From NCBI GenBank assembly GCA_022818135.1, contig JAFMSR010000017.1, positions 9,206,092-9,270,091 of the forward strand: a stretch of 64,000 nt of DNA, read 5' to 3'. This stretch comes from Saxidomus purpurata. Lineage: Eukaryota; Mollusca; Bivalvia; Venerida; Veneridae. Position 1 is the first letter of the stretch. Each line of letters opens with the position of its first letter. The notes under the pieces are model-generated. The model ran no database searches, was not told where the DNA came from, and saw only the letters and a program-made list of their open reading frames with translations. This document shows positions 22,531 to 33,491 of the stretch, in pieces. Both the position numbers and the translations under genes were made by a program.

Positions 22531-22833
22531 TAGTCTGCCTCCATAGTAGACTGGTTAGAGTTACTACATAACTTGAAATCACTGTAACCTCTCACTGAAT
22601 GAGGGTCATAGACTCGAGCCCTGCTACCAACCATGTGGCTTTGAGCCCGGCTACCGACTATGTGGCTTTTGCCCGACTACTGACCATGTGGCTTTAATGT
22701 AAGAACGTTGGCAGTTTCTCAAAGCAGATAGGAATCTAGTACTGGTTCTTCCAAAGAATGATGGTTAGGTAAACTGCCCCCTTGTAAAAATGACTGAAAT
22801 GAAACAGATGTTAAACTGTACAACAACAATAAC
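22531..22833 (+). mobile_element. tRNA-derived SINE (family S1), plus copy
   Basis: Has an A-box-like TAGACTGGTTAGAG region, a degraded B box (GACTCGAGCCC) and body words GGCAGTTTCTCAAAGCAGAT and ATGGTTAGGTAAACTGCC. The tail is GAAACAGATGTTAAACTGTA followed by CAACAATAACAA. The same family lies on the minus strand at 32965-33213. An internal duplication, ACCATGTGGCTTTGAGCCCG, is present three times. Confidence 0.65.
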
Positions 22834-22837
22834 AAGT

Positions 22838-22925
22838 GGGCCTTGATAACCCTATATCGCTCACCTAAGCATCAGTGCTCCAAAGGGTCACCAGAGGAAC
22901 TTTTATGTGAAATTATTTTTTAATC
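22838..22925 (+). repeat. R1 5' fragment
   Basis: AACAAGTGGGCCTTGATAAC then ATCGCTCACCTAAGC: an R1 left end followed by only a short piece of body. Confidence 0.5.
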
Positions 22926-22975
22926 AGACCAACCGGTGATGTAATCTTGTACATTGGAGCAAAACAGTCTGAGCA

Positions 22976-23210
22976 ATTTTAACTAGACCTATCACTAAAT
23001 GTGATTAATACCTCGAAAGACTGCTTTATAAACTGAGGAAGTTCGTAGTAATAGAATACCTTGCTTTTTTGGCAATAAAACTGTAATTAGTCAAGATAGA
23101 GTTATGGTTCTTGTACACTGCACTTCCTCTCATTGTGCTGGACCATTGTATGAAGTTGTATTAATTTCCAACCCGTAGTTTTCAAGTTATGTTCTGGGAC
23201 AAGGAAAAGT
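22976..23210 (+). mobile_element. R3 element, fragment interrupted by R2
   Basis: Left end AACTAGACCTATCACTAAAT and one 146-base core unit up to GACAAGGAAAAGTAAC, where the R2 terminus ACAAGAGCTATCC begins. No R3 right end follows, so a deletion or rearrangement accompanied the R2 insertion. Confidence 0.6.
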
Positions 23211-24495
23211 AACAAGAGCTATCCATAAGACAGCAAGCTCAACTATTGTGGGTGCTTGCTAATAAAATAAAACTTTTATCAGTTTAATAGCAAAACAAAA
23301 TTCTGCAAACTATTAAGTATAAACTAGGAAAGTTGAATCATAAAAAAGTAAAAATCTATCACTATATACTTAATTTTTGGTAAATTAATTGTTTTTGATA
23401 CAAAATGTACCCCTGAACATTGCTAAGTTTGATTAACTACCGTAAGTGGTTAGTGAGATATGTGTGAAGTGAATAGTGCCTTGCTGTATGCAAAACTTTG
23501 ACACAAATTGTTCAAAAGTCAAACAAGGGCCAATAATATTTTTACTATATGGTCAAACAAGAGTTGTCTGTCTTGACCTGGTTTGACACTATCAACTAAA
23601 AATTAAACAAAGTTCAACCGTCAATGATATTAAGTGGTTACTGAGCTTATGTGCATAATAGTATATTAGCAGTCATATCTTTATCTAAATTGAGCTCTAG
23701 AGTCAAATCAAGGGTCATACTGTTGTAATAGAATTTTACATACTGATACATTATACTGAGAGGATATTTACTAAAATTAAATAGTTTAGTAAAAACTTTA
23801 ACCAAAGCTTCAAGGGCTAAGCCTATTCCATTTCAAGACTAAGTGACTTTTAAGAGCTACTTAGAGCCATATTCTCCAAACTGATCGAAAGCTAAAAGGG
23901 ACATAACTCTGTCAAATATGACCTTGAGTAACAAATTCTCGACAATAATGACCTTGTTTGTATAAGCAATACAATTTGAAAGTTTGATGAAGAAATCTTA
24001 AGAAGTGGCAAAGTTATCTGACTTGACTGTGTGACACCCCTAAAGACATTTACAAAGTTTCAAGTCAATATATTATAAGTGGTTACTGAGACAAGGGCCA
24101 TAATTTGCACTAAATATAAACAAGAGTTATATGACTTGACTGTGTGACACCCCTAAAGACATTAATAAAGTTTCAAGTCAATATCATAAGTAGTTACTGA
24201 GATATGTGCATGAGTAGTACCTTGCATGCAAAACTTTAACCAAATTTTCAAAGTCAAACGAGGGCCATAACTTGTATCAAATTTATACAAGAGTTATCTG
24301 ACTTGACTGTGTGACACCCCTAAAAACATGAACAAAGTTTCCTGTCAATATCATAAGTGGTTACTGGGATATGTGCATGAGTGCATGATAGTACCTAGCA
24401 GGCAAAACTTTAACCAAAGCTGCAAGGCCACAACCGACGCCGACGCACAAGTGACTGTAATAGCTCTCCATATTCTCCGAATAGTCGAGCTAAAA
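23211..24495 (+). mobile_element. Non-autonomous tandem-core element R2, copy 2
   Basis: Starts ACAAGAGCTATCCATAAGAC then AGCTCAACTATT and ends CCGAATAGTCGAGCTAAAAA. The core has several units with GAGTTATCTGACTTGACTGT (three near-identical at about 23990, 24125, 24290). The block ACAACCGACGCCGACGCAC precedes the end. A unit with ACATAACTCTGTCAAATATG (23900-24020) recurs just outside at 24490-24640. Confidence 0.6.
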
Positions 24496-24640
24496 AGGGA
24501 CATAACTCTGTCAAATATGACCTTGAGTAACAAATTTCGCAGCATCATGACCTTTTTGTCATAAGCAATACAATTTGAAAGTTTAATGAAGAAATCTTAA
24601 GAAGTGGCAAAGTTATAGCCAAAATTTAAATACAACTAGA
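24496..24640 (+). repeat. R4-type core unit outside an R2 end
   Basis: GGGACATAACTCTGTCAAAT, GACCTTGAGTAACAAATTTC and AGAAGTGGCAAAGTTATAGC match the R4 core (27400-27850) and 23895-24010. It is probably left from a chimeric or rearranged element. Confidence 0.5.
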
Positions 24641-24829
24641 ACTCTCACTGAAGGTGATGAATACTCCCCGGACACCCCACTGACACAATTAATATATAAA
24701 ATCTATGTAACATTAGCATGTAAACCTAGATTTGTGAATATGCCTGTCTGTGCTGGTCTATTTAACTTGATATTACTTTTAAATATTTCAAAAATGCATT
24801 AAAAACCGTGTCATGTATCAACCACAGTG

Positions 24830-25084
24830 TTACATAAATACTTTAAAATTGACAGAGTCATATTGTTGCTTGGATATAGACTGTTGACTCAGCGATTCAT
24901 ATATTTGAATATAACCTGTATTCTGTCTAGAAAGCATACTTGCACCTGTGCCTAACTGAGTTTGCCCTGCTGTAAAATTTATGTCTTTAGCATCAATATG
25001 CCTTTTTTTGTGACTACAAAGGCCAGACTGCAATTGTCATCCACAAAACTCACAAACATCGCGGTATGATGCCATTATTATTCT
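24830..25084 (-). pseudogene. Possible terminal exon with a damaged C2H2-like motif
   Basis: On the minus strand a strong acceptor-like TTGTTTTCTTTCAG ends at 25085. The following frame reads MASYRDVCEFCG, then TGA, then QLQSGLCSHKKRHIDAKD and on to a stop at 24830 (67 further residues). CEFCG plus HKKRH resembles a C2H2 finger, but only 10 residues separate C and H (12 is usual) and one of those codons is the stop. It may be a degenerate zinc-finger exon or coincidence. No neighbouring exon is confirmed. Confidence 0.25.
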
Positions 25085-25104
25085 GAAAGAAAACAATTAA
25101 AACA

Positions 25105-25532
25105 TTAAAGTGACATTATGCGCATTTTTTTCAAGTAAAAATCCAGCTGCAAATGGTGTGTGTACAAAAGCATAGAGGAAATAGTAGCTTTTAACCCAAT
25201 ACACCAAACTCTTCCCACTACCAGTATGAAAAAATAACTTTCCAAATATTGATTTTCTTATTTGACTGGGAGAGTCAATTTAAGAAAAGAACAACTGCAT
25301 GCAGGAGTTGCTTCCCTTCCACTGCCGAAATCTCTACCAACATCAACAACAACACAATCAACTATCATTTTATCAGTCCAATTTTTTTATATTTAAAGCA
25401 TCAACTTCAAATACTAATGCGGCATACTCATTAATTTAACACATTTAAATGCACAGCAACCAAAAATTGCTTTTATAAAACTGTCACCAAAAATACACTA
25501 TGTGCAGTAAGATGCGCATAATGTCACTTTAA
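25105..25532. mobile_element. TTAA-flanked MITE, 428 bp, family T2
   Basis: The left end is TTAAAGTGACATTATGCGCA and the right end TGCGCATAATGTCACTTTAA, a perfect 20-base inverted repeat including TTAA at 25105-25108 and 25529-25532. The interior is non-coding. TTAA flanks suggest piggyBac-class mobilisation; the terminus differs from T1 and T3, so it is a separate family. Confidence 0.75.
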
Positions 25533-25989
25533 CAAATCCAACAAATTAGAATGAGATAGTCGTGCATGCTCAAAATCACATGTTCCATGTGTGGATAATA
25601 TCACCTCAAAACTGCTTGGGTGCATAACACCAATTGACAAAACTATATAAATAATGATTAATGGTCGTAATTGGAAAAGATAAAGACTCTCTAGACTAGT
25701 TCGAAGTCCACAATACACTTCTAGGGTACTTTCTTTGATTCATCAGAATGGTCTTGCAGACAACATTTTGTAAATAAATATCTTTGTGTGGATAACACCA
25801 CTGCAAAATTTGGTCAGTAAAATTTTGTGTCAAAGTCTACTCAGAATCCAGAAGTATTTGAAAATTGTTGAATACATCACTGGAAAGGGCTCTCTTAAGG
25901 ATATACCAGGGGATCCATATATCATTTCTGGTCATTTTTTTGGTTTTAACATATTCTAAATGCCTTTACTATTTTCTATCGCCACAATA

Positions 25990-28013
25990 ACAAGAGCTGT
26001 CTCATGACAGCACGCTCGACTATTCGAAAGCTTGTCAGTAAAATGGGTTTTTTTGTCTAAGAACAGGACTGGTGTATTGTGTAATTGTCTATAAAAATTA
26101 AGGTCAAAGATATGAAACTTGTTCAAAGACCTCTGTAAATGTACATTATGTTTAAAGCCTTACCCTGGATTCTGTAAGCCAACTGGAGGGAGGAGGGGAG
26201 GGGGGTGGGTGATAATTTCAAAGAAATACAGGACCTTGTATATTTGATCATGAATAACTTTGTAATATTTCAAAGTTGATGTGCATAAAATTAAAAAAGC
26301 ATAACTGCTGCATGTTGCATAATTATTTTATGACATTTCAAAAATAAACCATTTCGAGTATTTCAGTTTGGTAAAAACTGTGAAAAAATTCTAAGTTAAA
26401 AAGGGGCATAAATCTGTCAAAAATCAAAAACAGTGGTGAAGAAGTTGATAGTAAAAGTTTCAAGTCAATATGTTCCATAGTATTCAAGATGTTAGATTTT
26501 ATAAAAATCTTTAACTAAAATTCTAAGTTGAAAAGGGACATAAATCTGTCAAAAATCAAAACAGAGTTATGGGGATTGTTTCCTTAGGTGTAGATGTTGA
26601 TGGTAAAGATATATATTGAGTTTCAAGTCAAGACCTTTGATAGTATTCAAGATATTTGACTTTATAAAAAACTTTAACCAAACGTTTTAAGTTAAAAAGG
26701 GGCATAAATCTGTCAAAAATCAAAACAGAGTTATGGGGATAGTTTCCTCAGGTGTAGATGTTGATGGTAAAGATATATTTTGAGTTTCAAGTCAATACCT
26801 TTGATAGTATTCAAGATATTTGACTTTATAAAAAACTTTAACCAAAAGTTTTAAGTTAAAAAGGGGCATAAATCTGTCAAAAATCAAAACAGAGTTATGG
26901 GGATTGTTTCCTCAGGTGTAGATGTTGATGGTAAAGATATATTTTGAGTTTCAAGTCAAGACCTTTGATAGTATTCAAGATATTTGACTTAATTAAAAAC
27001 TTTAACCAAAAGTTTTAAGTTAAAAAGGGGCATAAATCTGTCAAAAATCAAAACAGAGTTATGGGGATAGTTTCCTCAGGTGTAGATGTTGATGGTAAAG
27101 ATATGTTTTGAGTTTCAAGTCAAGACCTTTGATAGTATTCAAGATATTTGACTTCATAAAAAACTTAAACCAAAAGTTTTAAGTTAAAAAAGGGCATAAA
27201 TCTGTCAAAAATCAAAACAAAGTTATGGGGATTGTTTCCTTAGGTGTAGATGTTGATGGTAAAGATATATATTGAGTTTCATGTCAATACCTTTGATAAT
27301 ATTCAAGATATTTGACTTTATAAACTAGATGGGTGTTCAGTAGAACACTTGTGTCGCCCTCTTATGCTTTGTCAGAATAACCAACAATTTTGTGACAAAA
27401 TCTAAGTACAAAAAGGGGCATAACTCTGTCAAATATGACCTTGACCTACAAAATCTGGCGGCATCACAACCCTTTTGACATAAGCAATACAATTGTAAAG
27501 TTTGATAAAGAAATCTTAAGAAATGGCAAAGTTATAGCAAAAATCTAAGTATAAAAAGGGGCATAACTTTATCAAATATGACCTTGACCTACAAAATTTG
27601 GCGGCATCACGACCCTTATGTCATAAGCAATACAATTTGAAAGTTTGATGAAGAAATCTTAAGAAATGGCAAAGTTATAGCCAACGTTAAGTTTTCGTGA
27701 CAAAATCTAAGTACAAAAAGGGGCATAACTCTGTCAAATATGACCTTGACCTACAAAATTTGGCAGCATCATGACCCTTTTGTCATAAGCAATACAATTG
27801 TAAAGTTTGATGAAGAAATCTTAAGAAATGGCAAAGTTATAGCCAACATTAAGTTTGTGTGACGGACGGACCGACGGATGGACAAAGCGATCCCTATGTA
27901 TCGCCTTTTCTCCGAAAGGGTGACACAAAAACTTTAACCAACGCAGACGCTGATGCCGACACCGGGGCGAGTGCAATAGCCTCCTTATTCTTCGAATAGT
28001 CAAGCTAAAAACT
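25990..28013 (+). mobile_element. Non-autonomous tandem-core element R2, copy 3
   Basis: Starts AACAAGAGCTGTCTCATGAC then GCTCGACTATTCGAA; ends TTCGAATAGTCAAGCTAAAAA (shortened here), a 15-base subterminal inverted repeat. The core has about five regular units of roughly 160-180 bases (AGGTGTAGATGTTGATGGTA, GGGGCATAAATCTGTCAAAA) between 26390 and 27320. An R4 element interrupts the last unit at about 27325, and the core phrase AACTTTAACCAA resumes at 27926. The GC block ACGCTGATGCCGACACCGG precedes the end. Confidence 0.75.
27325..27925 (+). mobile_element. Non-autonomous tandem-core element R4, nested in R2
   Basis: The left end is CTAGATGGGTGTTCAG then GTGTCGCCCT; the right end is AAAGGGTGACAC, an inverted pair. 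Three core units of about 157 bases carry GGGGCATAACTCTGTCAAAT and GGCAAAGTTATAGC. A GACGGACGGACCGACGGATG block and a CCTTTTCTCCGAAAGG hairpin close the element. Flanks TTTATAAA and AAAACTTTAACC join to the R2 unit, so the insertion point is clear. Confidence 0.75.
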
Positions 28014-29850
28014 ATTTTTCTAAGTAATTTAGAAATATGTGTTTTATCTGCATTATTCTGGTGTAGCAGTAAATAAGTGCTCTGTTTGATTTAACATCTG
28101 CCTGTAAAGGTCATTAATTTTCTCAAGGGGATACATTTTGAGGGAAAGTTTCCAATGAAATTGGTTCCAGGTAATAACAATGATCTGACCTGTCTTATTT
28201 GGGTCATATGTTTAGAACCAGTTGGAAACTTGCAGGACTTATCAACAATAGTTATTAGTAACTTATACCTGCTAAATGAATTTATGAAAATGTTATGTGC
28301 GTGTTTCCAATTAGAACTTTGAATCTCTAACAAGCATGTTTTGTGTAATTATTAGATCAAGCTAATTAATATCACATTGGTAACTTTCAAGCTGCCCTTT
28401 CAAACATGTAGGATGTCATATACTGGCCCAGGATGTCATATACTGGCCGGTACAGATGTAGAATCCTAGTACATCAATTAAAATCACCTGCCACTCTCTC
28501 TACTAATTGAGCTGGCACCAGAAGATAATTAATTAGAAACAACTCTAGCAGGCATGACTAAATTGTATTAATAACTTGGTCATACTATCACCATCAAACC
28601 TACAAAACATTATAAATACCAATGTATCATAATGTGATCACCATAAAAAACATCCAAGAACAGCCAGCAAGTATTATTTAAAGGGGGCATTGATTGAAGC
28701 ATACACATATCTTGATACTACTATTGTCTATCAAATGTCATTGACAAACATTCTTTCAATCTTTTTATCATCTATTAATTTATGCCTGCAGAGTGTGCAC
28801 TTTAGTAGCCAGTACGTACCATCTGGTAGCACGTGTACATGTATGTATCTCTGAAGGGTATTATTTTTCAGCAAGTATTGTCATATTGTAGCAATACAAA
28901 CATTAAATTTTTACCATTTTCACCATTAAATATTTAATGTACTTTTCTTTAAAAAAAGCTTTATATCGCATCATTAAAAAGTTTGGTACTTACCCCATTA
29001 TACAGACATTTTCTCTTTTAGATTTACTTCTAAATACATGCTGATGTAATTTATTGCCGCAATAATGGTAATGCCCCTCACAGAATAACCTCTACAACAT
29101 AATGGCCATTTTATAGCTTGCCAGGTGATTGACTTTATTGCTACATTTAATGCTTATTAAGCTATTCAAACTGAGGTGTCCAGCATTGGTAGATTACCAA
29201 GAATTCTTGTTAAAATCTCATTAATATTCATAGAAACAACAAAATGCAGTACCATAAGCTCTTTAGCTTGGTCAGTGTTAAGGAGGGGGCGTTATGGGTG
29301 TAAGTGGGAGGTTTTGTTCAGATTCCATTTTTCTTCATTTTCCAGAAGTGCAATCACAGATTTGTAGACAATGTTCAAATTGATTCAAATCCATCAATTC
29401 TGGATCAAAATGCACGTAACTTGACAGGGGGACTGTTTGATGTATGAACTTAAAAAGCATATCTCAGAATTTTGATAAAAGATTCCATTCAAACTTTATG
29501 ACCCTTTTGGCGTAGGAGGTACATGAAAATGCCAGTACAAACTTTGATTTTACTATAACTTTTTCCCTAGGGGAAATAAATTAAATTCAAGATACACTTT
29601 TGTAAATCATACCTTGTAGATGCCTCACAGTAAAATTTGATCACCCAGGTTGACTAATGGAAGAGTTGAATCCCATTTTAGATAAACTCAAAATATGCAT
29701 TTGCACAAATATGCAAAATAATAATAAAAAAGCCGTTACATAGTTGAAAAGGAAATTTCATAAGCTTTAAAATGATATGCAGCAAGCCTATACTTCCTTT
29801 TATAAGGAAGACACAATCAGCATCAGTTCAACACCCCCTGGTATATCCTT
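28014..29850. other. Right part of T3; no gene recognised
   Basis: AT-rich sequence. A direct doublet, AGGATGTCATATACTGGCC, occurs at 28410 and 28430. The open frames (for example 29176-29367 plus) have no recognisable domain. Confidence 0.35.
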
Positions 29851-29959
29851 AAACGACCATATGGTGAGCTACATGTAAATTCAGAAATTCTGTCTTATGA
29901 AGTAACACCTTATTTTATGGCTATTTCTGTCCGAAACGGTATTAAAATGCTGCCATTTT

Positions 29960-30480
29960 TCATGTATAACATCAATTCTGACCGCATGATTCCCTGCATT
30001 GATTTGCCCAAAGTTTCAAGAAAATCCTTCAAAACATTTGTGCGATATAGAAACACTACCTAAACCCTGAGCTACAGATTCATCAAAATCTTTCAAATGT
30101 TAAGGAGATAAAGAGCAAACAGGAAATTCCAGACCCAAACCTTTGACCTCAAGTTGTGACCTTGACCTTGACCCAAAATGACCAGATCATGGATTCTGCT
30201 CATCATCTTGAAATGGTGAACATCTGACCTTAATTTCATCAAAATCTTTCAAAAGGTTAAGGAAATATGGAGCAGAGACATATTTCAAGACTCAAACCTT
30301 TGATTAAGTTGTGACCTTGACCTTGAGCCAGCGTGCTCGGCTGATGGGTTCTGCACATTGTCTTAATGAGGTGTAAATTTGACCTGAGACACATCAAAAT
30401 TCTTCAAGGGGTTAAGGAGATAATTATGGAACGCATTCCTATATCCCCCTCCCGCCCCTCCCGCCCCTCCGTTGGGGGAT
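29960..30480 (+). repeat. Tandem-unit repeat R6 with 3' hairpin
   Basis: Two to three units of roughly 170 bases carry TTGTGACCTTGACCTTGA, TCATCAAAATCTTTCAAA and GGTTAAGGA. It ends ATATCCCCCTCCCGCCCC...GTTGGGGGATAATG, where CCCCC pairs with GGGGG around a C-rich loop. It is built on the same plan as R3 but has a different core. Confidence 0.55.
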
Positions 30481-30679
30481 AATGAGACAAAAACCGTCTC
30501 ATTTTGGATCCAAGAATAGTCAATAAACTTATTTGGAAAGACAAATATTGGAAAGTGTATTGGCCTGTCTGTTTCAGAAAAATAAAGCATTCTTAAAATT
30601 TCACCACCCCACTGGGGCAACATCTCCAAGCTGATTTTTTTAATCTTACAGTCAGAAAGACTTAATTGTTGCAAGTTAA

Positions 30680-32173
30680 ACTAGAGCTATCACTAAATGT
30701 GATTAATACCCCCAAAAGACTGCTTTATAAACTGAAGAAGTTCGTAGTAACATAATACCTTGCAAACAAACTAAAAAGAGATATTGTTCTTCGCAATAAC
30801 TCTGTAATTTGTCAAGATAGAGTTATGGTTCTTGTACACTGCACTTCCTCTCAATGTGCTTGACCATTGTATAAAGTCATATTGAATTCCAACTTGTAGT
30901 TTTCAAGTTATGCTTCACACAAGGAAAACTTACAAAGGGCAATAACTCAGTAAATACTCAAAACAGAGTTATAGTTCTTATACACTGCACTTCCTCTGAG
31001 TTTGCTTGATCATTGTATGAAATTGTATTGAATTCCAACTAGTAGTTTTCAAGTTATGCTCCAGACAAGGAAAAGTAACAAAGGGCAATAACTCTGTAAT
31101 TAGTCAAGATGGAGTTATGGTTCTTGTGCACTGCACTTCCTCTCAATGTGCTTGACCATTGTATGAAGTTGTATTGAATTCCAACTTGTAGTTTTCAAGT
31201 TATGCTTTTGGACAAGGAAAACTAACAAAGGGCAATAACTCAGTAAATACTCAAGATAGAGTTTAGTTCTTGTACACTGCACTTCCTCTGAGTTTGCTTG
31301 ATCTTGTATGAAATTGTATTGAATTCCAACCAGTACTTTTCAAGTTATGCTCCGGACAAGGAAAGTAACAAAGGGCAATAACTCTGTAATTAGTCAAGAT
31401 GGAGTTATGGTTCTTGTGCACTGCACTTCCTCTCAATGTGCTTGACCACTGTATGAAGTTGTATTGAATTCCAACTTGTAGTTTTCAAGTTATGCTTTGG
31501 ACAAGGAAAACTAACAAAGGGCAATAACTCAGTAAATACTCAAGATAGAGTTATAGTTCTTGTACACTGCACTTCCTCTGAGTTTGCTTGATCATTGTAT
31601 GAAATTGTACTGAATTCCAACAAGTAGTTTTCAAGTTAAGCTCCGGACAAGGAAAACTAACAAAGGGAAATAACTCTGAAATTAGTCAAGATGGAGTTAT
31701 GGTTCTTGTGCACTGCACTTCCTCTCAATGTGCTTGACCATTGTATGAAGTTGTATTGAATTCCAACTAGTAGTTTTCAAGTTATGCTCCGGACAAGGAA
31801 AAGTAACAAAGGGCAATAACTCTGTAATTAGTCAAGATGGAGTTATGGTTCTTATGCACTGCACTTCCTCTCAATGTGCTTGACCATTGTATGAAGTTGT
31901 ATTGAATTCCAACCAGTAGTTTTCGAGTTATGCTCCGGACAAGGAAAAGTAACAAAGGGCAATAACTCTGTAATTAGTCAAGATGGAGTTATAGTTCTTG
32001 TGCACTGCACTTCCTCTCAATGTGCTTGACCATTGTATGAAGTTGTATTGAATTCCAACCAGTAGTTTTCAAGTTATGCTCCGGACAAGGAAAATGCAAC
32101 AGACCGCCCGACCGACCGACCGACCGACCAACCACCGGGTTACTCCTATATACCCCTCTAAACTTCGTTTTGG
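30680..32173 (+). mobile_element. Non-autonomous tandem-core element R3, longest copy
   Basis: Starts AAACTAGAGCTATCACTAAA then ATACCCCCAAAAG; ends CTTCGTTTTGGGGGTATAA. About nine core units of 146 bases start near 30776. Units 2, 4 and 6 are type B (AACTCAGTAAATACTCAA, TGAGTTTGCTTGATC); units 1, 3, 5 and 7-9 are type A (AACTCTGTAATTAGTCAA, CAATGTGCTTGACCATT). It closes with a (GACC)n run, GCCCGACCGACCGACCGACC. It is non-coding. Confidence 0.8.
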
Positions 32174-32964
32174 GGGTATAATTAAATCAGTACTTCTATT
32201 ATAACACAACAAGAATTCTTAAGTTTCTATAATTATAGAATATGAGAAAAAGCACTACAACCCCTTAAGGGGCTCAGTTCTGTAAAAATCCAGTTTCTAA
32301 ATTTTCTGCAGTTAGAGAATTGTAAGTCAATTGTAAGTCAACAATTTGTACCAAACAAAATCAAATTCTGACAAGCCTTTTCAGAAAACACAAGCATTTT
32401 TATGTCACCAACCCATTGAAGCCTAATCTCAGAGGGGGTAATTCTTTTTTCTGCAACTTATAGTGATACAGAACTCAGTTTGTAAGTTTAATTAAATCAG
32501 TACTATTAGTTTCTAAATAGAATATTTAAGAAAAGAACTACACCCCCTTAAGGGCCCTCATTTCTAAAAAGAATTAGGAAATGTAGGTTGTCGTTATTAA
32601 AAAGAGTGATCACTAAATTATCTGAGCCAATAATAATTTAATTTTGATAACTGACTTCCGAGTTGGTTTACATCAGTTTGAACAGCCCAGTGCATTTGAT
32701 ACATAAAAGGCTTTAAAACTTGTACTCTAGTCTACTGTGCATTTACTTCATAAAATTCAGATAAACTTTTACAGGAACATAACAAAATAACATTAAAGTC
32801 CCAGGATCACAATTACAAGTAGCTCTCATTTTACCAAGAAAGATGTCTTACCAGCGGAAATCATCTTTATTTGTACCAAAATCAGTCCTAACTTTGCTTT
32901 TTAAATCAATGTACATGATAGAAACAGATTGTTAATATAATCTATATTTTGTTACAGGCAATCT
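32174..32964. other. AT-rich unassigned stretch
   Basis: Contains two related phrases, CCCCTTAAGGGGCTC (32261) and CCCCTTAAGGGCCCTC (32546), and repeated AATTAAATCAGTAC, so an old local duplication of about 280 bases is likely. No gene is seen. Confidence 0.35.
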
Positions 32965-33213
32965 GTTTGTTTAAGGCACATCAAAACCGTTTTTTGGTCA
33001 TTTTTACACGCTGGCAGTTTACCTAACCATCGTTCCTTAGAGGAACCAGTACTAGACTCCTATCCACTGTAAGAAACTGCCAACTTTCTCACATACAGAG
33101 ACATGGTAGGCAGCAGGGTTCGAACCCATGACCCCCAGTCTTATTCTATGAGAGGTTATGGTGATTTCAAGTCAGCACCTCTAACCCCTTGACCACAGAG
33201 GCAGACTTATAGG
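32965..33213 (-). mobile_element. tRNA-derived SINE S1, minus copy
   Basis: Read on the minus strand: an A-box-like TGGTCAAGGGGTTAGAGGTG, then a B box GGGTTCGAACCC, then body AAGTTGGCAGTTTCTTACAG and ATGGTTAGGTAAACTGCC, ending in a TTAAACAAACAG-like tail. This copy keeps the Pol III boxes far better than 22531-22833. Confidence 0.75.
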
Positions 33214-33269
33214 TAATCTCATCAACTTTAAGGACAAAATGTTCATATCTAAACATCTTAAAGTAAAAG

Positions 33270-33386
33270 TTAATGAAACTCAAAACTGTCTCGCACTTCT
33301 GAGTTCACAGACTCTATTGATGACAGTGTTTGGCACCCAGCATTTTCTGTCATTTGCCAAGATCCCAAACAACAAAGCTCTTGATT
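33270..33386 (-). other. Candidate terminal exon, unrecognised
   Basis: On the minus strand, acceptor-like ATATTCTGTTGCAG ends at 33387. A 38-codon frame (starting NQELCCLGSWQMTENAG) then runs to a TAA at 33270-33272. A second open frame (GILANDRKCWVPNTVINR) faintly recalls the importin-alpha ARM-8 region, which would be expected downstream of the exons at 34983-36183, but the match is too weak to assert. Confidence 0.2.
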
Positions 33387-33491
33387 CTGCAACAGAATAT
33401 TTTAATTGACATTTCGTACCGTAACAGACTCTAGAGACTAGACTACTTTCACTTTTATATATTTCCGTCAAGAAAAGGTTTATCAACTTAA

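Larger units (their letters stand above)
25895..29852. mobile_element. TTAA-flanked element, about 4.0 kb, family T3, with nested R2
   Basis: The left terminus TTAAGGATATACCAGGGG (25895) and right terminus CCCCTGGTATATCCTTAA (ending 29852) are perfect inverted 18-mers with TTAA at both edges. About 2.0 kb is a nested R2 (25990-28013), itself carrying R4, leaving about 1.9 kb of own sequence. No transposase domain was recognised in the remainder, so it is a non-autonomous or decayed element. Coincidental pairing of two solo ends cannot be excluded. Confidence 0.5.

Noticed and set aside
26390..27850. CRISPR-like regular repeats
   Set aside because: Units are 150-190 bases with no spacer structure, in a eukaryotic mobile element; they are minisatellite cores.
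30363..30674. Minus-strand 103-codon frame with a glycine-rich stretch
   Set aside because: The glycine run comes from the C-rich loop of repeat R6; no independent coding evidence.
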